64,000 nt of DNA from Planctomycetota bacterium (GCA_030748415.1 JASMMA010000001.1:62001-126000), one strand, 5' to 3'. Counted from the stretch's first letter, positions 42,584 to 52,235 are shown. Notes: generated from the letters alone by a model not told the origin. Program-made: numbers and translations.

Positions 42584-43698
42584 ACCTGCGCGATTTCAGC
42601 CCGCAGTTCTTCAAAGGAACCCTCTGCAATAGCAACTCGAATGCGCTTCATTAAATCTAGAATGAAGTGTAAGTTGTGAACGGCAACTAGCATTGATGAG
42701 TTGATTTCTTTGGATTGAAATCCCGCCCGAATTGCGCCCCTAGGAATCATAGATAGGCATGAAGAGCAATTGCACCCAGGCTCAATGGGGTCGGTGTCTT
42801 CGCGGAATCGGGCATTGAGTAAATGCAAGCGCCCAGCATGCGTGAGGGCAGTCCCAAAGCGTCCGGTTCGTGTGGGAAAAACGCAATCAAACAAATCTAC
42901 TCCACGCGCAACGGACTCAACGATGTCGATAGGGGTTCCAACACCCATCAGGTATCGAACTTTATTCTCAGGTAAATGCGCGGCAGAAGATTCGACTGCG
43001 GTCATCATTTCAGCGTGAGCTTCACCAACAGAAACACCGCCTATGGCATATCCATCAAACTCCATTTCACGCAATCCAATCGCACATTCCGTGCGAAGGT
43101 CCTCAAAAATACCGCCTTGGACAATGCCAAACAAAGCTTGGCCACTTCCCGCACCACCACGGGCCTCATGAAGTTCGCGCTGCTCCTTTGCCCAACGCAT
43201 CGTGCGCTCAACTGCAGGGGCAACATCATCTCGATTCGAGGGCTCGGATGGGCAGTGGTCGAGGACCATGGCCACATCGGGTTCTAAACCAGCCTGGACT
43301 TCAAAGGCCATCTTTGGAGTCCAATCAATCCAGCCACCATGAATTGGGTTTTCCACTTTCACACCTCCCTCATGGAGTTTGCATATGTCCGACATGGAGA
43401 AAACTTGAAATCCACCACTGTCTGTAAGGATTGGGCCATCCCAGGCCATCATTCCGTGAACGCCGTTGAGTTTTTGTACGCTTTCAACTCCTGGGCGTAT
43501 GAATAGATGAAAAGCATTGCTCAACATCATTTCAGCACCCATGGGGCGAAGTCGGTCGTGTGGCACACCGCGCATCATGCCTCGGGTGGCGACGGGCATA
43601 AAAGCTGGCGTGGCTACCGAGCCGCGAGGGGTTTGGAAGCTTCCCAGGCGAGGGCCTTTGGGTGAACAAGAGTCGCTAAGTGTGAACTGGAAGTTCAA
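42562..43698 (-). CDS. tgt: queuine tRNA-ribosyltransferase
   Basis: 378 residues. Tgt swaps guanine 34 for preQ1 in tRNAs with GUN anticodons. Motifs: TPAFMPVATRGMMRG at the start, the active-site Asp in ILTDSGGFQVFS, FGIVQGGIFEDLR, the nucleophile Asp in VDLFDCVFPTRTGRFGTA, and the zinc site CNCSSC plus a His in AVHNLHF. QueF, encoded at 15.1 kb, supplies preQ1. It overlaps the SpoIID gene start region by 4 bases. Confidence 0.96.
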   Translation of the reverse strand: MNFQFTLSDSCSPKGPRLGSFQTPRGSVATPAFMPVATRGMMRGVPHDRLRPMGAEMMLSNAFHLFIRPGVESVQKLNGVHGMMAWDGPILTDSGGFQVFSMSDICKLHEGGVKVENPIHGGWIDWTPKMAFEVQAGLEPDVAMVLDHCPSEPSNRDDVAPAVERTMRWAKEQRELHEARGGAGSGQALFGIVQGGIFEDLRTECAIGLREMEFDGYAIGGVSVGEAHAEMMTAVESSAAHLPENKVRYLMGVGTPIDIVESVARGVDLFDCVFPTRTGRFGTALTHAGRLHLLNARFREDTDPIEPGCNCSSCLSMIPRGAIRAGFQSKEINSSMLVAVHNLHFILDLMKRIRVAIAEGSFEELRAEIAQVYRPRLT

Positions 43699-44912
43699 GG
43701 GAGAAGAGCAGGGTACTGGTGGTAGGAAACGATTTCAGCACCGGGATAGTAGTGTGCAAGAATAGATGAATACGGAAGTCCTTTGCGTGAAAGAGCGAGT
43801 GCTCCGAGTTGACTTAGCCCAATCCCATGGCCCCGGCCCCGGCCACGGATTTCTAAGCCACCATCCGCTAAGGGTTGCAAGGAGTCCCAAAGAGCGGAAG
43901 GAGGTCCTAATGCTTGGCGAAGTTGTTCTCCGAATAAGCGAATGGAGCCCGACTCGCCATCAACACGGGCTTCCAGAATTCGTCCGCCTGGATCGCGCTC
44001 CAACAGCTGAATGCGGGAAACCCAAGAGCCAATCCCTTTCTCTAGAGCAAGGGCATCAAGGCGTTCAGCAGAGACGGTGAATGTCCAAGGATTCTCCCAT
44101 GCCTCTGGGGGTTCTTCACTGCCCTTGAGGGGAGGCAGTTCCTTTTGAAGAAAACCAGCATCATGGGCGTTGGTTGTTCGAATACCAGGAGCCGCGTGAT
44201 ACCAGGCGGGAAGCAACCGCTCATTCCAAAGGAGCACCTCGCCCCAAGTTGCTGCGATGGCTTCACGGGCAGCATCTGTTTCGAAGTCAACACTCTCGAA
44301 GCGTTGGTCAGCTGGACCATCACTTAAACTTTGTCGGCCGCCAGCCAAACGCCAAAGAGCGTAAGTGCGGGCGGCAATAGCTTGGGCTTTGAGGGCTTCC
44401 ATTCCACCATCACTCCGAGTTGCCATTTCGCCACAAACAACGCCCAGAATGTAATCTTCGATAGGAAGGTGAAGGATCAGTTCAAACTTACTGGGTAAGT
44501 TTTTCTTGTCTCGAAGAACGCGAACCTCCAAGCGGCCACGGTAGGTACGACTTCCGAGGCGAATGCCCGCATCACCATGGGTTTGAATTGAAAAAATTTC
44601 AGGGGAGACTGACCATGAACCCAAGTGGGCACCATCGGGTTCTAAGCGAAGGAAACCATCAAAGGAATCTCCAGCAAGAAGAAGTTCATCCGATTGGGAA
44701 TACAGTTCCCAATGGCCGATAAGTTGAAGAGGGATGGGTTTTGGTGAGCACCATTTTCCCATACGAACAGGAATTTCTGCATGTTCAATATGGTCAGCAG
44801 ATAGCCCGCGAGCGGCAAGCCCTTGAGAATCGTGAAGTTGGCTGGCAAGCCAAATCAAGAACAACAATGCGAACAGACCCGCGAAGCGCGGGATGAACTT
44901 GGCTGAGTTCAT
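43695..44912 (-). CDS. SpoIID/LytB-domain protein
   Basis: About 405 residues from ATG 44912, overlapping the ruvB stop as ATGA. A longer frame to 45047 runs inside ruvB. One N-terminal membrane segment (FAGLFALLFLIWLASQL) is followed by a beta domain and the SpoIID core: LPIEDYILGVVCGEMATRSDGGMEALKAQAIAARTYAL near 170-205 and RGRGHGIGLSQLGALALSRKGLPYSSILAHYYPGAEI near the end. SpoIID in Bacillus is a peptidoglycan lytic transglycosylase. Outside spore formers the domain is linked to cell wall remodelling. The conserved catalytic Glu position (GEMA) is kept. Confidence 0.87.
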   Translation of the reverse strand: MNSAKFIPRFAGLFALLFLIWLASQLHDSQGLAARGLSADHIEHAEIPVRMGKWCSPKPIPLQLIGHWELYSQSDELLLAGDSFDGFLRLEPDGAHLGSWSVSPEIFSIQTHGDAGIRLGSRTYRGRLEVRVLRDKKNLPSKFELILHLPIEDYILGVVCGEMATRSDGGMEALKAQAIAARTYALWRLAGGRQSLSDGPADQRFESVDFETDAAREAIAATWGEVLLWNERLLPAWYHAAPGIRTTNAHDAGFLQKELPPLKGSEEPPEAWENPWTFTVSAERLDALALEKGIGSWVSRIQLLERDPGGRILEARVDGESGSIRLFGEQLRQALGPPSALWDSLQPLADGGLEIRGRGRGHGIGLSQLGALALSRKGLPYSSILAHYYPGAEIVSYHQYPALLP

Positions 44913-45934
44913 TCCAAATCGAGGGAGGGTTGCACCCCTTGTTTGGGAGTTTGGCCAATTGCTTTCCACCCAGCTTCCATCAAAATGCGGCCCTGTGGAG
45001 TTCGAGCAATGAATCCCTCTCGAACCAACCACGGTTCGTAAACGCATTCGAGAGTGTCTTCACCTTCGTCCACTACGACCGCCAAATTCTTCAAGCCGAG
45101 GGGTCGACCTTCATTCAAGGCGAGGGCTTCCAAAATCCGGCGGTCGGTCCGCTCCAGCCCAAAGGAGTCCACGCCCATAAGCTCAAAGCTACGCCTAACA
45201 GCCTTTTGATCAAGTTTGCCATTTCCCTCAATTTGGGCGACATCCCGTGCTCGCCGGAGAAGACGATTCGCAACGCGGGGAGTCCCTCGGGAATGGTCCG
45301 CCAAAAGTGAAAGGGCCTCGGGCTGAGATTCCAAGCCCAGAATACCCGCAGACCGAGCCAGAATGAGTTCCAAGGCAGCAGGTGAATAGGGTTCGAAGCG
45401 GAAAACCTGACCAAAGCGGGAGCGGAAGGGGGCCGAAAGGAGAGCTTCGCGAGTGGTTGCTCCAACGAGAGTGAAAGGTTGGATTTCTAATTTTAGTAAA
45501 CGGGCGTGAACTCCTTGGTCCAGGGTAAATTCCACGCAAAATCGCTCCATGGCTCCATAAAGATATTCTTCCACGACTTTGGGGAGCCTGTGGATTTCAT
45601 CAATAAACAGAATCGAGCCCGCCTCGAGGGAGCTTAGGATTCCCACCAAATCTTTTGCGCGCTCCATGGCGGGCCCCGAGGTCACTTTGAGGGGGGCCCC
45701 GATTTCATTGGCAAGGGCGAGGGCTAAACTGGTTTTGCCAAGCCCCGGAAGTCCTGAAAACAAAAGGTGTTCCAGCGTTTCCCTTCGCTCCTTGGATGCC
45801 TGAATCATGAGCTGAAGAGGGCTCAAGAGAGCGTCTTGGCCAAGAAAATCCCCAAAACCAGCAGGGCGGAGATCCCGTTCGAGGGCTTCCTCTCCCTGTC
45901 GGGGGGCGGGCTGAAAGGCCGAGGGGGCAGTCAT
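44909..45934 (-). CDS. ruvB: Holliday junction branch migration ATPase
   Basis: 341 residues from ATG 45934 (MTAPSAF); an ATG at 45973 would add 13. Motifs: RPAGFGDFLGQ, Walker A GLPGLGKTSLA, Walker B ILFIDEIHRLP, sensor 1 LVGATTREALLSAPFRSRFG, arginine finger region, and the C-terminal winged helix with YEPWLVREGFIARTPQGR. RuvB drives branch migration with RuvA; ruvA and ruvC are not adjacent. It starts the operon ruvB-spoIID-tgt. Confidence 0.95.
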   Translation of the reverse strand: MTAPSAFQPAPRQGEEALERDLRPAGFGDFLGQDALLSPLQLMIQASKERRETLEHLLFSGLPGLGKTSLALALANEIGAPLKVTSGPAMERAKDLVGILSSLEAGSILFIDEIHRLPKVVEEYLYGAMERFCVEFTLDQGVHARLLKLEIQPFTLVGATTREALLSAPFRSRFGQVFRFEPYSPAALELILARSAGILGLESQPEALSLLADHSRGTPRVANRLLRRARDVAQIEGNGKLDQKAVRRSFELMGVDSFGLERTDRRILEALALNEGRPLGLKNLAVVVDEGEDTLECVYEPWLVREGFIARTPQGRILMEAGWKAIGQTPKQGVQPSLDLE

Positions 45935-46103
45935 GTATTGATGATTCTGCCCAATTATCCACCCATAATTCAATCCCTGACTAGGATTTGGTAGCCGAGC
46001 CAGAGAAGCTGCCTAGAATGTGGTGCCCTGAACGTGCGAAAGCGCACGCTCTGGCACGCAAATTGTCCCCTTTCTGGGTGGTTCTTCCCCCTAGGGAGAT
46101 GGC

Positions 46104-49100
46104 ATGATTGTTGCCCCTTCCTTCAGAGGGGCCCCCACGAATCCCTTCATCAGCAGAATGAAAAGCCGAACCCTTTACTCTGCCACTGCCCTAGCGGCAT
46201 TGGTCTTCTTGCCTGCCTGTTTCAATTCCGACGAAGATGCGAATGCTCTCGGAAGTGATAACAATGCGACATCTTCTTCGATGCTCATTGTCGAAGTGAC
46301 CAATGGTTTTGGCCGTCAGCTACCCCATATGGTTCATAAGGTGAATCCAGATGGGTCTGTCTCCACAGATCAACTGGTTGAAATTCGCGATATGGACACC
46401 TTGCTGGCAAATCGACCATCGCCCAACAATCCTGTCCTTCCGCCAACGGCATGGCCTGTAGCCGCAATCATTCCTAGTGGCCAAAGCGGTAACCATTTTG
46501 TATCGGTTAAGTTCTCTCGAACTTTGATGACCGATACGGTGTTGGACTCCTCTGCTGGTGGTCTTTCAAACAACGGATTAACGGGTGCGATTCAGGTTGT
46601 TGCCTATGACCCATCTACTGGGTCATCCGTTCAAATTTCTGGTCAAGGATTTGTTGATGGCTCTACTTATGCTGGTAACCCACCGGTCCTGGAGCGTTGG
46701 GTTGCCCAAGATGGTTTGAATCATGTTCTTGTTTCCGATGTGGACCGGAATGGAATCATTGCCCAACCTGGTGTTGGCTACCCAGGCACAGACCTTGGGG
46801 TCTTGGATGGTTCATTCCCTGCAGCAGGGGACCTTGTTCGGGGAAGTGTGTTCACCTTTGTAATGGACACCGATGATGACCTCAGCACATTCGAAACTTT
46901 CCCCACAGGAGTCGTAATTCGAGTTGTTATCGATGATTCCGTTCTTTCCTGGGACAACCGGCAATTGGTTGACCCAGGAGTCGCCACATCTATGGTCGGG
47001 AACGACCTTATGGCGCCTCATGTTTTGCTGGATGGTGTAGGCGGCAGCCCGGTTACTCAACCGATTGACCTTGCAATTAATGTTGCCTGCGACCAAGAAA
47101 TTCATTACCACATGGATGAATCTTGCCAGCCCTACTCCTTGGGACCTCTTCCTTCCAGTGTGCCACCTGCACTTTCAAGTGAGTTCACAGTTGAGTTTTT
47201 ACCTGGGGTTCCTCCAGGCTTCCCACAGCCTGGTCAGAAAGTGAAAGTTCCATACACGGTTCTGCCTGTTAGCCCGTTCGACTTTACGGAGTTTGTTGTG
47301 ACTCCCGTTGTCCCTTTCCCAGGAAGCGATCCGCAAGGATCTGCCGCTCAGGCGTTCATCACTTACTTCGATAATGCTGCCGAAGATTTGTTTTTTAACA
47401 ATGATGGGAACAGCCTAGACACAGTTGCCATTGAATTTGAAGTGAATGGGGAATGCCCTGGAATCGTTAACGCTCCTGTTGCGCCGGGCGCCATTTATGT
47501 TGTTTCCAACGGTGGCGGTGCCACTGGTGGAATGCGAGTCCTGGACCTTGATGGTTTCGGACAAGGGACTGGCGACCCAACTCACAACGAAGTTGACCCA
47601 TTTTTTGACTCGGGAGACATTTCTAAATTTCCCTTTAACCCGAACCTGACCAGCCCTCAAGGTTCCTTTATGTTCCCGCCTTTGTCCCACGACAATACGA
47701 CTTTGGCCGGTGGTTCTGCTGGTGTCTTTACCCTTGCGAAGGACAGTAGCTTGGATACTCAGTTAATGACAGGGGAGACCCTCGGCACGATTGCCGATGT
47801 CATGATTGGACATCCTCTTGACCTTCTCTTTAATAACTGGGATTGCTTGTCTGGTGGACAGAACCTGTGTGCAAGTTCAGCCTTCCAGGTCCACCCCTAC
47901 AACGCGAACCTCGTTTATCCAGGAAACTCGATTAGTTTTTCTCCCCATCCTAATCCCCCTCGGATTCGTTTGGCTCCGTCTTGTTTCGCTCCTTTGATTA
48001 TGACCGAAGAGCCCACCTTCGGAGACGCAGGTGGTGGCCACGCGGTCAACCTTTTGGTCCCGGGTGATGCATTTGGAACTCTAGGAGGGCTTGGGCCCTC
48101 CGGTCTCTTGACTACTTTCACAACCTATGCTGGTTTCTACGGGCCACAAGCCACAAGTTCGAGCTGTTATGCAGGAACTGTTGCAGTGGGCTTTACCTTA
48201 AGGCAGCAAGTTGGTCACTTTCTTTACCTTCTTGATGCAGCTGGAAATCGGGTCGTCGTCGTGAACAGCAACCGAATGGTTGTCTTGGACACGATTTCCG
48301 TTCCCGACCCTCGTGACTTGGCCATGTCTCCAGACATGAACCTTCTTGCAGTATCGAACGGCGGCACCAACTCAGTTACCTTCATCGATACGAATCCGGC
48401 CTCCCCGAACTTTCACACTGTTGTGAAAAGCACCCCCTTGGTAGATGTCGCAAATAACCGTGTCGGCATTTCTCCAGGTGAGCTTGTTTGGCAGCCCGAC
48501 GACGAAGATGTCCTTGTCGTATGCGAGGATTCCAATTCGATTGCGCTAATTTCTACTGGAGACTTAGAAGTTCGGAAGATTATTCCTGGTGTTGCCCAAC
48601 CTCGCCTCATCGCAGTGACCAATCGCGACACTGTACTTCACACCTTTTGGACAGGCCTTTATTACGGTTTTGTGATTTCTGAGGATGGACAAACGACCAT
48701 TTTTGAATCCGGTCCCGATGGTGTTCAGGGGATTGGTTTTGACACCTTCATTGGTGTACCATCACTTGAAAACCAGTCAGGTTTTGAAACTCCTATGGCA
48801 ATTCAGCCCAATCCGAACAGCCTTCAGCACGGGGTCTATGTTGCCTACCGCAAGTCTGGGCAAGCTTCTGTCGCTGAAATGCACCTTAAAGATGCGCCAA
48901 ACGCCCCGCGTCAAATTGCTTTAAACGGATTCTTGCCAGACCCATCTTTCCGGACAAAGGAATTCACCATCAACCGAGAATATATCGGCAACTTCTCGTC
49001 TTCCACGATTGTTGACATTGCCGTAGATGATTTGAGCAACTTTGGCGATTTCTCCTCCATTACGAGTTCAACGGCAGGAGCTAGGGTAGTCAACCACTCT

Positions 49101-49274
49101 TCCAAGTCATTGTTCCGAACCACTGCAGCGGGCCCGGTGAGCAAGCCCCGCTTCCTTTTTGTCGCGAATGCGAACGGAAAATTGGATGTTATTGAGCTTT
49201 CTACCGGAGGCCTCTATGTGCCATCCATTTCTGTGCCTGGTGCACAGGTGTTGGCTCATTATTGGCGCCAATAA
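46104..49274 (+). CDS. large lipoprotein with YVTN-like beta-propeller segment
   Basis: Up to 1056 residues. The lipobox LPAC lies in ATALAALVFLPACFNSDED. ATG 46104 follows a G-rich ribosome-binding-like stretch (AGGGAG); ATG 46158 would give a more usual short n-region, so the start is open. The first ~600 residues are beta-rich with Ig-like fold hints (HFVSVKFSRTLMTD, QPIDLAINVACDQEI). From ~700 there are propeller-like repeats: NRVVVVNSNRMVVLDTISVPDPRDLAMSPDMNLLAVSNGGTNSVTFID and ELVWQPDDEDVLVVCEDSNSIALIS. It is probably on the outer surface; function is unknown. The codon pattern does not look different from neighbours. Confidence 0.82.
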   Translation: MIVAPSFRGAPTNPFISRMKSRTLYSATALAALVFLPACFNSDEDANALGSDNNATSSSMLIVEVTNGFGRQLPHMVHKVNPDGSVSTDQLVEIRDMDTLLANRPSPNNPVLPPTAWPVAAIIPSGQSGNHFVSVKFSRTLMTDTVLDSSAGGLSNNGLTGAIQVVAYDPSTGSSVQISGQGFVDGSTYAGNPPVLERWVAQDGLNHVLVSDVDRNGIIAQPGVGYPGTDLGVLDGSFPAAGDLVRGSVFTFVMDTDDDLSTFETFPTGVVIRVVIDDSVLSWDNRQLVDPGVATSMVGNDLMAPHVLLDGVGGSPVTQPIDLAINVACDQEIHYHMDESCQPYSLGPLPSSVPPALSSEFTVEFLPGVPPGFPQPGQKVKVPYTVLPVSPFDFTEFVVTPVVPFPGSDPQGSAAQAFITYFDNAAEDLFFNNDGNSLDTVAIEFEVNGECPGIVNAPVAPGAIYVVSNGGGATGGMRVLDLDGFGQGTGDPTHNEVDPFFDSGDISKFPFNPNLTSPQGSFMFPPLSHDNTTLAGGSAGVFTLAKDSSLDTQLMTGETLGTIADVMIGHPLDLLFNNWDCLSGGQNLCASSAFQVHPYNANLVYPGNSISFSPHPNPPRIRLAPSCFAPLIMTEEPTFGDAGGGHAVNLLVPGDAFGTLGGLGPSGLLTTFTTYAGFYGPQATSSSCYAGTVAVGFTLRQQVGHFLYLLDAAGNRVVVVNSNRMVVLDTISVPDPRDLAMSPDMNLLAVSNGGTNSVTFIDTNPASPNFHTVVKSTPLVDVANNRVGISPGELVWQPDDEDVLVVCEDSNSIALISTGDLEVRKIIPGVAQPRLIAVTNRDTVLHTFWTGLYYGFVISEDGQTTIFESGPDGVQGIGFDTFIGVPSLENQSGFETPMAIQPNPNSLQHGVYVAYRKSGQASVAEMHLKDAPNAPRQIALNGFLPDPSFRTKEFTINREYIGNFSSSTIVDIAVDDLSNFGDFSSITSSTAGARVVNHSSKSLFRTTAAGPVSKPRFLFVANANGKLDVIELSTGGLYVPSISVPGAQVLAHYWRQ

Positions 49275-49285
49275 TCCTCTTTCCC

Positions 49286-49316
49286 TTGGATGTAATAGGG
49301 GCGGAAGAGGGATAAT
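49286..49316 (+). promoter_or_regulatory. possible promoter right before the menG/ubiE operon
   Basis: TTGGAT (49286-49291) and GATAAT (49311-49316) are 19 bases apart, wider than ideal. The -10 box ends only 6 bases before the ATG at 49323, so transcription from it would give a nearly leaderless mRNA. This is a weak candidate based on motif reading only. Confidence 0.25.
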
Positions 49317-49322
49317 GTCCCC

Positions 49323-50039
49323 ATGCCCGCACCTGCTGGATCCATTGTTCAGGAAATGTTCGGGGAGATTGCGCCTCAATATGATTTCCTAAACAGAGCC
49401 CTCTCCTTCGGAATTGACCGCCGTTGGCGGGGTCGTGCCGTTCGAGAATTAAACCTTTCAAGAGGGAATCGTCTATTGGACCTATGCTGTGGGACCGGAG
49501 ATCTTGCCTTGGCTTTTGCTAAAACAGGTGTCCAAGTCTATGGCGCTGACTTCACGGCTCCCATGCTTCCGATTGCTCGTGTAAAAGCCGAGCGTGCCTC
49601 GTTGCCTGCCGAATGGACTCGGGCGGATGCACAGCACCTTCCCCTTGCTGATTCTTCGCTACATGGGGTCAGCATTTCTTTTGGAATACGAAACGTTGTT
49701 GACCCAGAATTAGCTCTTAAAGAGTGTTTTCGAGTTCTAAAGCCTGGGGGAAAGCTCGCAGTTCTTGAATTTTTCCCTATTCATAACCCCCTCTGGCGTG
49801 GAATATTCCGTTTTTACTTTCATTACATCCTTCCCAGGATAGCTCGATTGACCCGCGCCGGAAGGACGGGCGCCTACGAGTATTTACCGGAAAGCGTGGA
49901 TGGGTTTTCTACTCCCCAACTTTTCCTTGATTGGATGAGCAAGGCCGGTTTTGTGGAGAGAAAGAACATTGCCCTTACGGGTGGTGTTGCTCGCCTCATG
50001 TTGGGAACAGTCCCTTCTTCTGAGGAGCGGAAAGAATGA
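49323..50039 (+). CDS. ubiE: demethylmenaquinone/2-polyprenyl-benzoquinol methyltransferase
   Basis: 238 residues. UbiE/MenG signatures: FGEIAPQYDFLNRALSFGIDRRWR at the start, SAM motif LLDLCCGTGDLALAFA (51-66), YGADFTAPML, ADAQHLPLADSSLHGVSISFGIRNV, and FRVLKPGGKLAVLEF. It C-methylates demethylmenaquinone in the last step of quinone synthesis. ubiX and ubiA homologs lie downstream in the same transcript, with a protease gene between. It overlaps that gene by 4 bases. Confidence 0.93.
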   Translation: MPAPAGSIVQEMFGEIAPQYDFLNRALSFGIDRRWRGRAVRELNLSRGNRLLDLCCGTGDLALAFAKTGVQVYGADFTAPMLPIARVKAERASLPAEWTRADAQHLPLADSSLHGVSISFGIRNVVDPELALKECFRVLKPGGKLAVLEFFPIHNPLWRGIFRFYFHYILPRIARLTRAGRTGAYEYLPESVDGFSTPQLFLDWMSKAGFVERKNIALTGGVARLMLGTVPSSEERKE

Positions 50040-50755
50040 GTTGGAAGGAAGCGAAGCGCTTGGGGGCTGCATCTCAAGATTCAGCAGTCACCTTTCTTCT
50101 TCTGTTGCCTTTGGCCCTGATTCACCTGAGTGGTTGGCGTCTTGCAAAAAGTGGTGCCTTTAGTTTGGTTGAATCGACCCTTCGTTGGTTTGGGTCGCCC
50201 GCCTATTGGGCTCTCGGTGCCATCCTTGCCCTTCTGCTCTTTTGGGCAATCGGACGAATAAAAGAACAGGCGATTGCATGGCGAGGAGGGAGCGCTCTTG
50301 TTTTTTTAGAGGGCGTATTGTGGGGCGCGGCATTGGGGCCCGTTCTGCACTCAATCATGGAATATATTCCAGCTAGTGGGCTCGCGTGGAGCCCTCATTT
50401 GAGCGAGGGGATGACCCTCCACGGGGCCTTGGCACTCGCCGCCGGAGCCGGGCTTTATGAAGAACTCCTTTTCCGCGCATTCCTTCTCGGTGGCTTATTC
50501 ATTCTGTTTAAAACTTCTTTTTATGCGATTGGTTGGCGCGAAGCAGGACCGACCATTGCTCTATTCCTTTCCTTCGTTGCATCTTCTGCCCTCTTTGCTC
50601 TCGCTCATGCCTGGGGAGATCCCTCCGCGATGGCGACATCCTCTCTCATTTATCGGTTTTTGGCCGGCATTCTTCTAGGTGCCATTTTTGCTACCCGCGG
50701 AATCGCAGTCGCCGCCTGGGCCCATGCAAGCTACGATGCCATCCTCATCCTATGA
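50036..50755 (+). CDS. CPBP-family intramembrane glutamic protease
   Basis: 239 residues with about six to eight hydrophobic helices. The Abi/CPBP motifs are in order: EELLFRAFLLGG (Glu pair near 141-142, plus Arg), FALAHAWGD (His near 190) and a final AAWAHASYD. Family members, such as Rce1 relatives, cut near membrane surfaces; many bacterial ones have unknown targets. It overlaps ubiE and ubiX by 4 bases each, so it is embedded in a quinone gene operon. Whether it acts on that pathway is unknown. Confidence 0.88.
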   Translation: MSWKEAKRLGAASQDSAVTFLLLLPLALIHLSGWRLAKSGAFSLVESTLRWFGSPAYWALGAILALLLFWAIGRIKEQAIAWRGGSALVFLEGVLWGAALGPVLHSIMEYIPASGLAWSPHLSEGMTLHGALALAAGAGLYEELLFRAFLLGGLFILFKTSFYAIGWREAGPTIALFLSFVASSALFALAHAWGDPSAMATSSLIYRFLAGILLGAIFATRGIAVAAWAHASYDAILIL

Positions 50756-51369
50756 AAGCAGAACATTCATCCCCTAAGTTATTCCTTGGTGTTTCGGGCG
50801 CTAGCGGTGCAATCTATGCCCTTCGGTGTCTTCAAATGCTCGTAGAGGCTGATGTCCAAGTTTCATTGTGCTACAGCGATGCTGCCCGGCGCGTACTGGC
50901 TGAAGAATGTGGAATTGTTCTTGGAGAGGACCCCTCGGTCTTACTTCCTGATTCGTGCGATTCTAAGTTGGTTGTGCTTGAGTCCAATGACAACATCGGC
51001 GCGCCTGCAGCTTCGGGCACAGCATTGGGGGGGGGCGCTCTCATCTTGCCCTGCTCTCTTTCCACATTGGCGAAAGTTTCTTCCGGCTCGGCATCCAATT
51101 TGATTGAAAGAGTTTGCCAAGTAGCACTAAAGGAAGCCAAGCCCTTGCTTATCGTTCCCAGAGAGACCCCTCTTTCTCGTATTCATTTAGATTGCATGAG
51201 CCGGCTTGCTTGGGCTGGAGCGACGATTCTTCCCGCGAGCCCTGGTTTCTACCACAACCCGCGAAGCATTGAAGAACTCGTGGACCATCTTTGTGCGAAA
51301 ATTTTGGGTGTCCTAGATATACCCCAAACGAAAATTGCGCCATGGGCGGGGAGCCGCAAAACAACATGA
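50752..51369 (+). CDS. ubiX: UbiX-type flavin prenyltransferase
   Basis: 205 residues from ATG 50752, overlapping the CPBP stop as ATGA. The longer frame to 50533 lies inside that gene and is rejected. Motifs: FLGVSGASGAIYALRCL (FMN phosphate loop), a middle ALILPCSLSTLAKVSSGSASNLIERVCQVALKEAKPLLIVPRETPLS, and the end SPGFYHNPRSIEELVDHLCAKILGVL. UbiX makes prenylated FMN, the cofactor of UbiD-type decarboxylases. No ubiD is in the window. Confidence 0.94.
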   Translation: MKAEHSSPKLFLGVSGASGAIYALRCLQMLVEADVQVSLCYSDAARRVLAEECGIVLGEDPSVLLPDSCDSKLVVLESNDNIGAPAASGTALGGGALILPCSLSTLAKVSSGSASNLIERVCQVALKEAKPLLIVPRETPLSRIHLDCMSRLAWAGATILPASPGFYHNPRSIEELVDHLCAKILGVLDIPQTKIAPWAGSRKTT

Positions 51370-52235
51370 GCCAACTTTCCCGAGTTTTGCGCATGATTCA
51401 ATTTGAACACAGTGTGTTCGCACTTCCGTTTGCGTTGGGGGGCGCCTGGCTTGCAGCCGGCGGAATTCCGCCGCTTCGCGACCTATTCTGGATTGTATTG
51501 GCTGCCATCTTTGCACGAAGTGCAGCCATGGCCTTCAATAGAATTGTTGACCGTTCATTTGATGCCACTAATGTTAGAACTTCAAATAGAGCACTGGTCA
51601 CGGGTGAACTTAAGATTGGGTGGACTCGAGCTTTTGTTTTTGTTTGTAGTGCTTCTTTTGTGGCCTCCTCATGGATGCTCGCGCCCGTTTGCGCACTCTT
51701 TGCTCTGCCTGTACTGGTGATTCTCCTGGGTTATTCTTATTTGAAACGTTGGACTTATTTGTGCCATTTTGGTTTAGGGCTCGCTCTTGCTTGTGCACCC
51801 GCTGGTGCTTGGCTCGCCATTTCTAAAGGTTTTGTGGATGGATGGTGGCTTCCGTTATGGATAGGAGCGGGGGTTATTGCCTGGGTTGCTGGCTTTGACC
51901 TTCTTTATGCAATCCAAGACATTGAGCACGATCGGAAATCGAAACTTCGTTCCATTCCATCTCGCCTGGGTATTCGCCGGACTCGGTTTCTTGCAGCTGT
52001 CCTCCACGCCCTTGCACTTTTGTTTTGGTGGAAGTTTGGAGACTTAGTTGGCCTGGGAGTGCCCTATTGGTGCGGCCTTCTGGCAGTCGCTGCCCTTTTG
52101 GTTTGGGAGCATGCCCTTTTAAGTGGCGGGCGATTGGATCGGATTCCGAAGGCATTTTTTCAAGTCAATGCATGGGTTGGGCCTGCTTGGTTCTTGGGAC
52201 TTGTTCTCGCCCTTCACAGCCCGCAGGTATCCTGA
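51366..52235 (+). CDS. ubiA: UbiA-family polyprenyltransferase
   Basis: 289 residues from ATG 51366 (MSQLSRVLRMIQFEHS), ATGA overlap with ubiX. It is a multi-pass membrane protein with two Asp-rich motifs: MAFNRIVDRSFDATNVRTSNRAL (first) and DLLYAIQDIEHDRKSKLRSIPSRLG (second). It attaches a polyprenyl tail to an aromatic acid. With ubiX and ubiE next to it and no men genes here, it may be the MqnP-like enzyme of the futalosine menaquinone route. That is inference. Confidence 0.9.
   Translation: MSQLSRVLRMIQFEHSVFALPFALGGAWLAAGGIPPLRDLFWIVLAAIFARSAAMAFNRIVDRSFDATNVRTSNRALVTGELKIGWTRAFVFVCSASFVASSWMLAPVCALFALPVLVILLGYSYLKRWTYLCHFGLGLALACAPAGAWLAISKGFVDGWWLPLWIGAGVIAWVAGFDLLYAIQDIEHDRKSKLRSIPSRLGIRRTRFLAAVLHALALLFWWKFGDLVGLGVPYWCGLLAVAALLVWEHALLSGGRLDRIPKAFFQVNAWVGPAWFLGLVLALHSPQVS

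Noticed and set aside
50533-50751. Longer N-terminus for UbiX
   Set aside because: The extra 73 residues lie inside the CPBP protease gene in another frame and are Arg/Cys/Ser-rich. The ATG at 50752 gives an ATGA junction and the normal UbiX start.
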